Part shown: in pieces, positions 26,770 through 35,164 of the stretch
Layout: every line of letters begins with the position of its first letter
How positions within the stretch are numbered: the stretch's first letter is position 1
Origin: Pseudobdellovibrionaceae bacterium
Lineage (GTDB): Bacteria; Bdellovibrionota; Bdellovibrionia; Bdellovibrionales; Bdellovibrionaceae
Length of the DNA: 55,401 bases
Reading direction: 5' to 3'
Assembly (NCBI GenBank): GCA_013359135.1
Contig: JABWCN010000029.1
Coordinates: 1 to 55,401 of the forward strand
Translations under genes and position numbers: made by a program
Notes under the pieces: generated by a model
Database searches by the model: none
Seen by the model: the letters and a program-made list of their open reading frames with translations, nothing else
Told to the model about the DNA's origin: nothing

Positions 26770-27723
26770 TCATAATGAAACTACTAGATGATCAAGACAT
26801 TTTGATCCTAAAGCTAGCCGATCTATATCATTTGGCGTTGATGAAATTATCCCGTCAAGAATGGCCTTAACTCCACCAGTTGCCGGATGCTGGTGTTTGT
26901 CGTCACCAATATCAAGATCGTGAATGATTTCAGCGAGGTTTTTTAATGAAGCAGATTTTAATTTAAATCTTTGGATCAAAACCTCAAAAGTGCATAGTTC
27001 TCCCTCATGGGAAAAATCCCCACGGTAAATATCATAAGTAATATGAGAGGATGTTTTCTTATAGTTTTTTGGATCAACAAAAATAAATTCTGCACTGGGA
27101 TCAATATACTTCTTAATAAGCCAAGCACATGCGATTCTATCATGGGCAATCCCTATTCTTGTTGCCCAAATTCGCCCACGATAAGTCGGCTGATTCTTTT
27201 CGATGGACGCCGGTATTGAAGAACTCTTTTTTGAAATTGATATAATCTCTTTTGTTATTTCATCCAACAAAGTTCGGCAGATTTGCTCCCCATCACAATG
27301 GAAAACGTTTTTTTCTGCCAAAACGTTAAGAAAACTCGTTGCTCTACTTAAGTCATGTTGAATAGGCATAAGATCATGATCGGATTTAAGTTTCTTTGTT
27401 TGTTTTCGCAACTCTCGAAGCGTTTTTGAAAGTTCTAAGAATGATTGATTTAAATGATCATTGTATTCTTGCTCTAGTGATTCATTACTTACACCTTTAA
27501 TAAAATTAACTTCGCAAAGTACTGCCTCTCCACCGCGCTCTTCGATTTCTTTTGCAATATCCTTAAACACGGAGAGATTTTTTTTATTCAGAGGCAGAGC
27601 ATAAACGGAATTTTTCACAGGAACTGCGAAGGTTTTCTGGAGACTACGCCAAATACTAACGCGTACAGCATCGGGTTTTGGAGGAATTTTGTGCATAAGA
27701 AGAAGCCATTTAAGTTTACTCAT
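26770..27723 (-). CDS. chrB: Chromate resistance protein ChrB
   Basis: ChrB (317 residues) is the chromate-linked regulator/accessory protein of chr operons. The N-terminal domain starts LKWLLLMHKIPPKPDAVRVS, and the C-terminal ChrB domain begins RIGIAHDRIACAWLIKKYID. Both domains and the length are normal. It is divergent from the rest of the cluster across a 20-bp palindrome, which fits a regulator acting on both promoters. Studied ChrB proteins act as chromate-responsive regulators; that role here is inferred. Confidence 0.88.
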   Translation of the reverse strand: MSKLKWLLLMHKIPPKPDAVRVSIWRSLQKTFAVPVKNSVYALPLNKKNLSVFKDIAKEIEERGGEAVLCEVNFIKGVSNESLEQEYNDHLNQSFLELSKTLRELRKQTKKLKSDHDLMPIQHDLSRATSFLNVLAEKNVFHCDGEQICRTLLDEITKEIISISKKSSSIPASIEKNQPTYRGRIWATRIGIAHDRIACAWLIKKYIDPSAEFIFVDPKNYKKTSSHITYDIYRGDFSHEGELCTFEVLIQRFKLKSASLKNLAEIIHDLDIGDDKHQHPATGGVKAILDGIISSTPNDIDRLALGSKCLDHLVVSL

Positions 27724-27753
27724 TTTTTTAGTTCTCCCAGCACATTATTTTAT

Positions 27754-27773
27754 ATTGTAACATCTGTTACAAT
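27754..27773. promoter_or_regulatory. 20-bp palindromic operator between chrB and the exporter operon
   Basis: ATTGTAACATCTGTTACAAT is a palindrome with perfect 9-bp arms and a TC centre. It lies 30 bp from the chrB start and 12 bp from the ABC-ATPase start, in the only shared promoter region. Its place suits an operator of a dimeric repressor, perhaps ChrB itself. Confidence 0.6.
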
Positions 27774-27785
27774 CAAGTACTTTAT

Positions 27786-28508
27786 ATGAAACATATGAAC
27801 AATAATAGTATTATCATCAAAAATCTAAGCTCTAACATCAATGGTTGCTCATTTCTTCGAGATGTCTCCTTTGGTATTGAAAAAGGGGAAATTCTTGGCG
27901 TCATCGGTCCGAATGGCTCAGGGAAAACCACACTGATGGAAACGATTCTGGGATATCGCCCCAAGATATCTGGGGAAATTCTCTCAAGCTCATCAGACCA
28001 TTCTTGTGAAATTTTTTATTTACCAGATGGTGTACAACTTTTTCCAGAACATAAGGTGCATGAGGTAGTTTCCTATTTCGCGAATCAATTCAAGACAAAC
28101 TCGGAAGAGACACAAAATTTTTTGGGCAGATTTCGACTTGAATCGCATCTGAATAAAAAGGTGAGCGAATTATCCAAAGGTTTTCAAAAACGACTTGGCC
28201 TAGCGGTAGCTTTTATGAGCGGAAAACAAATTCTATTTTTAGATGAACCCTTTGATGGTCTAGATTTGATGCAAACAATTGATGTCATCAAAGTTATGAA
28301 AGAACAAATCGGTCTTCACCATTCTATTTTCGTATCTATTCACCAATTAGGAGATGCAGAAAAATTCTGTGATCGACTATTGATATTAAATGAAGGACAA
28401 ATCCTTGGGCTTGGTAGCTTATCAGACTTAAAAATCAAATTCGGACTTCATGAATCAGCTTCTTTAGAAGATATTTTCCTTAGCGCACTTCAAAAGGAGA
28501 CGATATGA
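27786..28508 (+). CDS. ABC transporter ATP-binding protein
   Basis: A 240-residue ABC ATPase: Walker A GPNGSGKTT, signature LSKGFQKR, Walker B ILFLDEPFDGLD and the switch histidine in SIHQLGDAE. It pairs with the permease that overlaps its 3' end by 4 bp. The start is uncertain because no good ribosome-binding site precedes the ATG at 27786, and an in-frame ATG follows at 27795. The pair resembles exporters of the Gld/Nos type. Its link to chromate tolerance is from position only. Confidence 0.9.
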   Translation: MKHMNNNSIIIKNLSSNINGCSFLRDVSFGIEKGEILGVIGPNGSGKTTLMETILGYRPKISGEILSSSSDHSCEIFYLPDGVQLFPEHKVHEVVSYFANQFKTNSEETQNFLGRFRLESHLNKKVSELSKGFQKRLGLAVAFMSGKQILFLDEPFDGLDLMQTIDVIKVMKEQIGLHHSIFVSIHQLGDAEKFCDRLLILNEGQILGLGSLSDLKIKFGLHESASLEDIFLSALQKETI

Positions 28509-29830
28509 AATCCTTTGTGTCGCAACTTCGATTTCACTTTCTTGGAATCACGCGATCAAAACCTCTTTATATTTTACTTTTTTTAGAGTGCTTTTTTGTC
28601 GGCTTTTCCTACATCCAAGCTGTAGATCTTTATCGAGAAGCAAGTCTTGCCGCTCAAGAATCACCGGGACTTGCTAGTGGGCTGTCACCTTTCGATGGAT
28701 TTTTGGTTCCTCTTTTTGGTGCTCATTCAGTACTGATATCTATTCTTTTTCCATTTTTGACGATTCGACAAGTCGCGGTCGAATATGAAAGAGGTAGTTA
28801 TAAAATCTTAGACCAACTTTCAAGCAGAGGTTTACCACAGATAATTAGTGGCTTTGTCGTTTCACTTTTTGCTTGGGCAATGAGCCTTGTACCAATTCTC
28901 ATTGCCATCGCCCACTGGCTTACGATTTCAGGGCACGTCAGTTTTTCTGAAGTCGTTGTTCTTTTGATCGGACATGGTGCTTTTGCTTTGTCCATTATAT
29001 CAATATCTTTGTTAGTAGCACATATCATGAGACAGACTGCTCCGGCCGTCATCATTGTTTTAAGCATGGTCTTAGGATTCTGGATGATCGAATCATTTGC
29101 AGGCTCAGTTCCGAGTGAACTAGGAACTATTGCAAAGTCGTTATCATTTACAGCTAACTTAAAGGCTTTTGAACGCGGTATTTTATCGCTGGCCCACTTA
29201 GGATATTTTGTTGGACTTGGCGGATTATTTCTTGGGCTGAGTAAATCATCATCTAAAGTATTTCTTAGTCGTCATCGAATGGTGACTATCATCTCTTCTG
29301 CGGTGTTAGGATCTTTACTATTATCCCAAGTGGCCCAGACGCTACCGACTTCATATGATTTTACTGAAAATCGAAGAAATTCATTTTCACCTGCAATTGA
29401 AAAAGCTCTTTCTCAGGTAAAAAATCCGATCCATCTACAAATATATCTTTCTCCTGATGATTCACGTCTCTATGATTTTGAGCGTGACTTTTTAGGTCGT
29501 TTAAAGCGCTCACTCCGTCATTTGACAGTGGAGTATGCTTACACAAGCAGGAGTGGATTCAAGTCCTCTTCCGATGACTTATATGGCATTTTTAAATTAT
29601 CTAATTCTTCTAAATCTGCCCAGACCAGATCGACAAACGAAGAAGAACTCCTCCCAATTGTCTTTGACCTTATCGGCATTTCGCGGCCACAAACAGAAGA
29701 GTCTTTTTATTCAGGGTATCCCCTTGTAGCTTCATCAAATGGGCTTGATATTTTATTTTATCTTATTTTGCCATTCATCATTGTCGGCATGTATTTTTTT
29801 GTCACACAAAAACGGAGGTTAAAAATATGA
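28505..29830 (+). CDS. ABC transporter permease with GldG-like exported domain
   Basis: A 441-residue membrane protein. Six or so membrane helices fill residues 15-275. They are followed by an extracytoplasmic segment (about 285-405) resembling the GldG/ABC-2-associated domain (ENRRNSFSP, then KNPIHLQIYLSPDDSRLYDF), and a last helix at the C-terminus. It shares a 4-bp overlap with the ATPase gene. The exported substrate is unknown. The GldG-like region is shorter than in gliding proteins. Confidence 0.78.
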   Translation: MKSFVSQLRFHFLGITRSKPLYILLFLECFFVGFSYIQAVDLYREASLAAQESPGLASGLSPFDGFLVPLFGAHSVLISILFPFLTIRQVAVEYERGSYKILDQLSSRGLPQIISGFVVSLFAWAMSLVPILIAIAHWLTISGHVSFSEVVVLLIGHGAFALSIISISLLVAHIMRQTAPAVIIVLSMVLGFWMIESFAGSVPSELGTIAKSLSFTANLKAFERGILSLAHLGYFVGLGGLFLGLSKSSSKVFLSRHRMVTIISSAVLGSLLLSQVAQTLPTSYDFTENRRNSFSPAIEKALSQVKNPIHLQIYLSPDDSRLYDFERDFLGRLKRSLRHLTVEYAYTSRSGFKSSSDDLYGIFKLSNSSKSAQTRSTNEEELLPIVFDLIGISRPQTEESFYSGYPLVASSNGLDILFYLILPFIIVGMYFFVTQKRRLKI

Positions 29831-30540
29831 AATTCATTTCAACGTTCGCCTTAATAATAGGAATAAATTCTTCTTTTGCGGCAACTGCTACAGTCGCTGA
29901 TTATGAACAACACTTTGAAGAAGAAACTATTGGAGAGGCAGTGAAATCATTTAGTCCAATGGTGGGGAATTGGGAAATTAGACAAGAAGAAAAGAATAAG
30001 GTTCTTGTCGTAAACGGAAAAAAATGGAAAGAAGGTCAGCCATCAAGTGGAATTGCCGAAAAAGCAAAGGGACTTTTTGGCGAGCGCTATGCTGAATTTC
30101 TTGATAGCATTAAAGCTTATGCATACTTTCCTCTGGCAGTGAATAATGCTGTTTCTGACTTTCAAAATGGAACCATAACAGTCCGATTCAAGGGAATTGA
30201 CGGAAGAATTGATCAGGCCGCTGGAATTGTATTTAACTTAAAAGAAAATGGCGATTATCTCACTGTCAGGGCGAATCCACTTGAAAACAATTTAGTTCTT
30301 TGGAAATACATCAAAGGCAAGAGAAGTTCAGAAAAATGGATTCGAAATGTACCTACGCCATCTAAACAATGGCACAGCTTAAAGGTCGAGATTTCTGGTG
30401 CCCATATAAAAAGCTTTCTAAACGACAAACTTTATCTTGAACACGATTGGAAGGAGCCAATCAAAGGTAAAGTTGGTCTATGGTCAAAAGCAGATAGTTT
30501 AGTTTATTTTGATGATTATCAAGTTCAACATAAAAAATAG
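29827..30540 (+). CDS. Secreted LamG/DUF1080-like protein
   Basis: A 237-residue protein with a signal peptide (cut near SFA|AT). The mature part has the beta-sandwich pattern of concanavalin-like/DUF1080 proteins: an early FSPMVGNWEIR, a central ITVRFKG...DQAAGIVFNLKENGDYLTVR and a terminal GKVGLWSKADSLVYFDDYQV. Such domains usually bind carbohydrate. The ATG overlaps the permease stop. Why it belongs to a chromate cluster is unclear. Confidence 0.75.
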   Translation: MKFISTFALIIGINSSFAATATVADYEQHFEEETIGEAVKSFSPMVGNWEIRQEEKNKVLVVNGKKWKEGQPSSGIAEKAKGLFGERYAEFLDSIKAYAYFPLAVNNAVSDFQNGTITVRFKGIDGRIDQAAGIVFNLKENGDYLTVRANPLENNLVLWKYIKGKRSSEKWIRNVPTPSKQWHSLKVEISGAHIKSFLNDKLYLEHDWKEPIKGKVGLWSKADSLVYFDDYQVQHKK

Positions 30541-30552
30541 GAGGAATATAAA

Positions 30553-30999
30553 ATGAAATGGATAACAAGAGAAAAAGCAAAAGTAGATCGCATCGCATGC
30601 CCTTGGTTGATTCAGCACTTTGTTGATAAAGAAGCCGTTTTTGAATATTTACCCGGAACAACGAATTGGAAAGAGCTTCAAGAAAGTATGGGGAGTTCTG
30701 GATATGTGTACGATGTACCGAACTGTCTATTGGGGCACCACGGGCCAGAGTGTTCCTTTGATGCCATCATTAAACACTTTAAACTTACTGATCCCGCTTT
30801 GTTTGAATTGGCAAAAATTGTGCGTTCAGCGGACACCTCCGATAAGACACATGCAAATGAAGGATTTGGACTTGATGCCATAGCGGATGGGTTTAGACGT
30901 ATATCAAAAGATGATTTTGATAATCAACGGCTTCAATTTCCCGTTTATGATGCCCTATATGCCTACTGCCAAGAAAAAGTGAATGTCACAAAAAGCTAA
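30553..30999 (+). CDS. Stand-alone ChrB C-terminal domain protein
   Basis: A 148-residue protein matching only the C-terminal ChrB domain: WITREKAKVDRIACPWLIQHFVD is the same opening as in ChrB (RIACAWLIKKYID), with a central ECSFDAIIKHF and a later DTSDKTHANEGFGLDAI. The regulatory N-terminal domain is missing. GGAGG precedes the ATG. It may be an enzyme-like accessory factor in chromate handling. Its end overlaps the MFS gene by 17 bp. Confidence 0.85.
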   Translation: MKWITREKAKVDRIACPWLIQHFVDKEAVFEYLPGTTNWKELQESMGSSGYVYDVPNCLLGHHGPECSFDAIIKHFKLTDPALFELAKIVRSADTSDKTHANEGFGLDAIADGFRRISKDDFDNQRLQFPVYDALYAYCQEKVNVTKS

Positions 31000-32164
31000 C
31001 TCTTTTTTTGGAATTCACACAAACATTGCGGTAATTCTTTCAGTAGTATTTTTTCTTGAGCTTGGCGAGCGAATGGCAGGGCGATTTCTCCCGATCTACA
31101 TTCTTGCTGTCGGCGGAAGCTCTGTCATCGTCGGACTATCCAACGCCTTTAACAATTTGTTAGGGGCGATATATTCTCTCCCCGGAGGATATTTAGCAGA
31201 TCGAATCGGCTATAAAAAATCGTTAATAATCTTTGATGCTGTTGCTATGCTTGGTTACTTAATCATTGTTCTGTTTCCATCATGGCAAGCAGCGCTAGTG
31301 GGCGCCGTTCTTTACTCTTCTTGGTCTGCTGTTTCTGTTCCTGGAATAATGACAGCAATCTCGAAAAATCTTCCTGAGAATAAGCAGGTCATGGGCGTCT
31401 CTTTGCATTCTCTGATTAGAAGATTTCCAATGGCCATTGGGCCACTTCTTGGCGGTGTATTCATTGAAAAGTGGGGAGAATTTGATGGCGTAAGAGTTGC
31501 CTTTGTCTTGGCATTTGTGATTGCGGCTGTTTCTTTATTCATTCAAGGAAAATTTATTCAAGAAAAACATGAACAAATGAGTACTAAACCCATTATTCAT
31601 CCGATAAAACTATTTCAAAAAATGGGGCCAGAGCTTCGAAGACTTCTTCTTTCCGACATACTTATTCGCTTCTGTGAGCAGATCCCATATGCTTTTGTGG
31701 TGATTTGGTGTTTGAAGATGATTGGCGTTTCTCCTATTCAGTTTGGTGTTTTAACAAGCATTGAAATGATTACTGCTATTTTGGTTTATATCCCAGTTGC
31801 TTACCTCGTAGAAAAAAAACGAGCAAAAAAACCTTTTATTGCTATCACATATGGATTCTTTTCTTTGTTTCCACTGATGCTGATGTTTTCAAAATCAATG
31901 CCCGTTTTGGCCTTCGCATTTTTTATTAGAGGAATGAAGGAATTTGGTGAGCCAACAAGGAAATCACTGATTCTTGATTTTGCAAAGGGTGATCAACAAG
32001 GAACTCTTTATGGAGCCTACTACATGATCCGTGACGTAATTGTGTCACTTGCTGCTTTTGTGGGTGGACTGCTATGGACAATTTCACCACAGTTGAACCT
32101 TGGAGTTGCATTTATTTTTGGACTTATTGGAACTGGATATTTTTTGAAGTATTGCAAAGAATAA
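30983..32164 (+). CDS. MFS transporter
   Basis: A 393-residue major facilitator with 12 predicted helices. The loop motif GYLADRIGYKKS between helices 2 and 3 is the family signature. MFS carriers often accompany chrA. The start lies inside the previous gene (17-bp overlap), which suggests coupling. The substrate is unknown. Confidence 0.88.
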   Translation: MSQKANSFFGIHTNIAVILSVVFFLELGERMAGRFLPIYILAVGGSSVIVGLSNAFNNLLGAIYSLPGGYLADRIGYKKSLIIFDAVAMLGYLIIVLFPSWQAALVGAVLYSSWSAVSVPGIMTAISKNLPENKQVMGVSLHSLIRRFPMAIGPLLGGVFIEKWGEFDGVRVAFVLAFVIAAVSLFIQGKFIQEKHEQMSTKPIIHPIKLFQKMGPELRRLLLSDILIRFCEQIPYAFVVIWCLKMIGVSPIQFGVLTSIEMITAILVYIPVAYLVEKKRAKKPFIAITYGFFSLFPLMLMFSKSMPVLAFAFFIRGMKEFGEPTRKSLILDFAKGDQQGTLYGAYYMIRDVIVSLAAFVGGLLWTISPQLNLGVAFIFGLIGTGYFLKYCKE

Positions 32165-32188
32165 CTATTAAGGGGAGAATTCTTACGA

Positions 32189-33340
32189 ATGGAAATAAAT
32201 AATAACCTAGTTGATAAGAAATCCTCTCTCAAAGAACTTATCACATATTTTCTCAAACTTGGTACGGTTGGATTTGGTGGCCCTATTGCCTTAACAGCTT
32301 CGATGAATGAGGATCTGGTGGTAAAAAGGAATTGGTTTACAGAACGTGCTTTCAGTGAAGGCATGACTCTTTCGCAATTGGCACCTGGTCCATTGGCCGC
32401 ACAATTGGCAATTTATTTTGGGTGGGCACACTCTGGAATTCGTGGCGCAACTCTTGTGGGACTTGCTTTTATTTTACCTAGTTTTTTGATCGTTATTCTC
32501 ATTTCACTTCTCTATGTAAAATTTGGGAGCCTTCCATGGCTTGCAAAAGCATTTTATGGAATAGGTGCTTCAGTTATTGCGATCATCTTACTTGGCACCT
32601 GGAAGTTGAGTCAAAAGACTCTGAAAAAAGACAAGCTCCTTTGGGTAATAGCATCTATCAATGCAATCGTTACGGCCTATACTGGCGCAGAAATTCTTTG
32701 GGTATTTTTACTTTCAGGTCTAGTTGTTATGGCATATCGAATGAAGCTATATAAATCAAAAATTATTCCTATTATTTTTCCGACATGGTTTTTTATAGGT
32801 GCATCTAGCTCTCCAGCCTCCCATGACACATTAACTACCATTCTTCTTTTTTTCTTAAAGGCCGGAGCATTTGTTTTTGGTAGTGGGCTGGCAATTGTGC
32901 CCTTCCTACATGGTGGGGTTGTAACTGAGTTTCAATGGCTAACTGAAAAGCAGTTTCTAGATGCCGTGGCAGTTGCTATGATTACACCTGGACCAGTAGT
33001 CATCACTGTCGCATTCATTGGATTTTTAGTCGCAGGATTAGGTGGTGCGATCCTTGCTGCTCTTGGGACTTTTATTCCTTGCTATCTGTTCACTATAATT
33101 CCAGCCCCACATTTTTCTAAATGGGCAAAGAACAGCTATGTTCATGAATTCGTGACAGGAGTGACAACCGCTGCGGTTGGGGCAATTGGAGGAGCTGCAT
33201 TCGTTCTAGGAAAAGGAGCGATTATAGATTCTGCAACAGCGGCCATATGTATTATTTCGTTTATGGCTATCCACCGGATTAAGCTTGCAGAACCGATTGT
33301 GATCCTGGCCGTAGGAATATTGAGTGTACTGATGACTTAA
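32189..33340 (+). CDS. chrA: Chromate transporter ChrA
   Basis: ChrA (383 residues) expels chromate from the cytoplasm. It is a long-chain CHR protein with two homologous halves: FGGPIALTASMNEDLVVKR...LAPGPLAAQLAIYFGW in the first, FVFGSGLAIVPFLHGGVV...MITPGPVVITVAFIGF in the second. About ten membrane helices are visible. AGGGGAGA precedes the ATG at 32189. It is the last gene of the cluster and the main resistance determinant. Confidence 0.95.
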   Translation: MEINNNLVDKKSSLKELITYFLKLGTVGFGGPIALTASMNEDLVVKRNWFTERAFSEGMTLSQLAPGPLAAQLAIYFGWAHSGIRGATLVGLAFILPSFLIVILISLLYVKFGSLPWLAKAFYGIGASVIAIILLGTWKLSQKTLKKDKLLWVIASINAIVTAYTGAEILWVFLLSGLVVMAYRMKLYKSKIIPIIFPTWFFIGASSSPASHDTLTTILLFFLKAGAFVFGSGLAIVPFLHGGVVTEFQWLTEKQFLDAVAVAMITPGPVVITVAFIGFLVAGLGGAILAALGTFIPCYLFTIIPAPHFSKWAKNSYVHEFVTGVTTAAVGAIGGAAFVLGKGAIIDSATAAICIISFMAIHRIKLAEPIVILAVGILSVLMT

Positions 33341-33421
33341 TTTTCTAAGTAAAATAATTTACGTTTCTTTTCCAAACAATTCACGCTTCTTCTGATGATG
33401 ATAAGTACTCTGTCAATTTAA

Positions 33422-33474
33422 GTCTCTCTCTTCAATCTCTCATTTCTCGCGAGAGTCTATCATGAGTGAGAGAC
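33422..33474. repeat. Inverted-repeat structure right of the chromate cluster
   Basis: Nested arms (GTCTCTC/GAGAGAC outside, TCTCTCA/TGAGAGA next, perfect TCTCGCGAGA in the centre at 33445-33454) form a long cruciform-like structure. Read from the left it shares TCTCTCATTT and GAGAG with the complement of the hairpin at 26689-26714. It may end the chrA transcript. The remaining sequence between 33,341 and 33,631 holds no gene I can support. Confidence 0.5.
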
Positions 33475-33631
33475 ACTTCACTCTGCACCATGAAATTAGC
33501 AAAATCTGTAATTCCTAAATCATTTTAGAAGCTTGCCTTAAATCTAAGGCAAGAAAATCCAATTTCAAAATTCTTGGCACACGATTGCTTTTAACTCCTT
33601 CCGTGAAACGAAAAAAACGAAAGGAGGAATT

Positions 33632-33874
33632 ATGGACGGCTACTTAAAGCCAAATTTTAAAAGTGAAAGAAAAGAGCTGCATTCTCTTTCACTCGACGAG
33701 TGCGATTTTGTTCCAGACGATGATGTGATTTTGCACCCAATTGTGGGTTCTAAACACTCATGCCCCAGATGTGGTGCAACCACCACAATCAATGGAAGTG
33801 ATCCGTACTGCTCGGATTGCAATTGGGATTCTTTAACTGATCCCACATACGAGAAGCGCAAATGTGTGGCGTAG
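33632..33874 (+). CDS. Small zinc-ribbon protein
   Basis: An 80-residue protein with a treble-clef/zinc-ribbon pattern CPRC...CSDC in the second half. AAAGGAGG lies 6 bp before the ATG. It is the first gene of the conjugation operon. Possible roles are transcription control or relaxosome assembly; neither is shown by sequence. Confidence 0.75.
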   Translation: MDGYLKPNFKSERKELHSLSLDECDFVPDDDVILHPIVGSKHSCPRCGATTTINGSDPYCSDCNWDSLTDPTYEKRKCVA

Positions 33875-34131
33875 GAATTAGAGGCAAAGCATTTATCAAA
33901 ATGCTTCTGTCTAAACTAAATGAGCAACCGACGTACCAAGTGAAAAATGGCCATCAAACTGAATGGATCAGTCTTGATGAGGTCATGAAACGGAACAGAG
34001 AAAAGCATCTTTACCAAAACCTTTTAGGAGAAAACAAAAATGAAAGCATTGAAAGAAATTTTAGATACACAAATGGAAAAAATGAAGCCAATCAAATTTT
34101 ATCGGTTTCAACTTTTTGTCGAAGGAAATGA
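33862..34131 (+). CDS. Hypothetical protein overlapping both neighbours
   Basis: An 89-residue frame overlapping the zinc-ribbon gene by 13 bp and the next gene by 92 bp. The first ~55 residues have normal composition (SKLNEQPTYQVKNGHQTEWI); the rest reads through the start of the next gene and looks less natural. No convincing ribosome-binding site is present. It may be a real coupled gene or chance. Confidence 0.4.
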   Translation: MCGVGIRGKAFIKMLLSKLNEQPTYQVKNGHQTEWISLDEVMKRNREKHLYQNLLGENKNESIERNFRYTNGKNEANQILSVSTFCRRK

Positions 34132-34465
34132 AAAAAACAAAACTGTAGGCATGGCCTATCTTAAGGAAGGACAAGGAATCTACACCCTTCGACTTTGGAC
34201 GTTTCTTGATGACAAGTATTTTCTGCTTCCGAGCAAAGAGGATTCGTCGAAATACCTTTTGATGACTAGAGAGCCAAACAAATCTGGTTCAAATAAAAAT
34301 AAATATTTCTGGAATATTGTTGGGAATGCAAAAGTCATCTCAGGGAAAAATGTTGTCGAATTAAACTTCGATCTTCTTGATAAGAAAATCTTCATGAGTA
34401 TCTTTCCTGATGAGTCGCCATCACCAAACGGTCATCCACAATCCGATGGTTCTCAGGTCGCTTAA
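34040..34465 (+). CDS. Hypothetical protein of the conjugation operon
   Basis: A 141-residue soluble protein without recognised domains. GGAG lies 8-10 bp before the ATG. Residues 15-115 look like a compact alpha/beta domain with many aromatic residues (FYRFQLFVEG, YTLRLWTFLDDKYFLL). The C-terminal tail is polar. It lies 60 bp before the pilin gene and is probably co-transcribed. Confidence 0.65.
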   Translation: MKALKEILDTQMEKMKPIKFYRFQLFVEGNEKNKTVGMAYLKEGQGIYTLRLWTFLDDKYFLLPSKEDSSKYLLMTREPNKSGSNKNKYFWNIVGNAKVISGKNVVELNFDLLDKKIFMSIFPDESPSPNGHPQSDGSQVA

Positions 34466-34525
34466 AACATAGCATTTGCGAAAAACCATAAAAATTCAAA
34501 ATAAATAATTAATAAGGAGAAACGA

Positions 34526-34813
34526 ATGAACAATAAACAAATGGTGCTAACAGTAGCTCTTCTAGCAGGAATCGGTCTGATTATGCCTGAGCTTGCACAT
34601 GCTGGTCTTGAGTCTAGTTTGATGGGAATTAAATCAAAGCTTACGGGAGTAATTCTCCCTCTGCTTTCCGTGATCGGGATTGCGATTGCTGGGATTTCTT
34701 TTTTCACAGGAAACCCAAATGCAAAACAGCACATCGCTTATGCCATCATCGGCTGCATTATCGGCTTTGGTGCTCAAGGCATTGTTGATTTTATCGCTCA
34801 AACTGTTCGTTAG
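34526..34813 (+). CDS. Conjugative pilin, VirB2/TrbC-like
   Basis: A 95-residue pilin precursor: signal peptide cut near AHA|GL, then two long hydrophobic helices separated by a short polar loop (GNPNAKQH). This is the VirB2/TrbC layout. AAGGAG precedes the ATG. As the major pilus subunit it would be the first structural gene of the type IV secretion system. Confidence 0.85.
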   Translation: MNNKQMVLTVALLAGIGLIMPELAHAGLESSLMGIKSKLTGVILPLLSVIGIAIAGISFFTGNPNAKQHIAYAIIGCIIGFGAQGIVDFIAQTVR

Positions 34814-34822
34814 AGGTGAAAG

Positions 34823-35164
34823 ATGGAAGAAGAAGGACTCATCACAACCAGAGTGCCACGCGCACTAGAAATGAAGAGCAAACTCTTTGGATATGAACTT
34901 CCAGATTTGCTTCTCATTTTCTTTAATCTTGCGATTACTAATTTGGTGTTTGGTGGGACTTCCTTTCGCTATCCGCTTGTGTGGGGAACAACGCTAGGAC
35001 TGGCGTTGTTCCTTCACTTTGCGAAGAAAGGTCGGCCCGATAATTACATTCAACACTTAGGAGAATTTCTGATCCGCCCTGCATACTACGTTGCTGGGGG
35101 CGCAGATCGGTTTTATCGAAAATTTAAAGGAAAGGTGAAAAATGTTTCAAAAGAAAAAAACTGA
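34823..35164 (+). CDS. VirB3/TrbD-like inner membrane protein
   Basis: A 113-residue protein with two adjacent membrane helices (LPDLLLIFFNLAITNLVFG and YPLVWGTTLGLALFLHF) after a short cytoplasmic start that contains TRVPRALEMKSKLFGYE. Size and position between pilin and ATPase match VirB3/TrbD. It overlaps the VirB4 gene by 23 bp, as these genes are often coupled. Confidence 0.8.
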   Translation: MEEEGLITTRVPRALEMKSKLFGYELPDLLLIFFNLAITNLVFGGTSFRYPLVWGTTLGLALFLHFAKKGRPDNYIQHLGEFLIRPAYYVAGGADRFYRKFKGKVKNVSKEKN

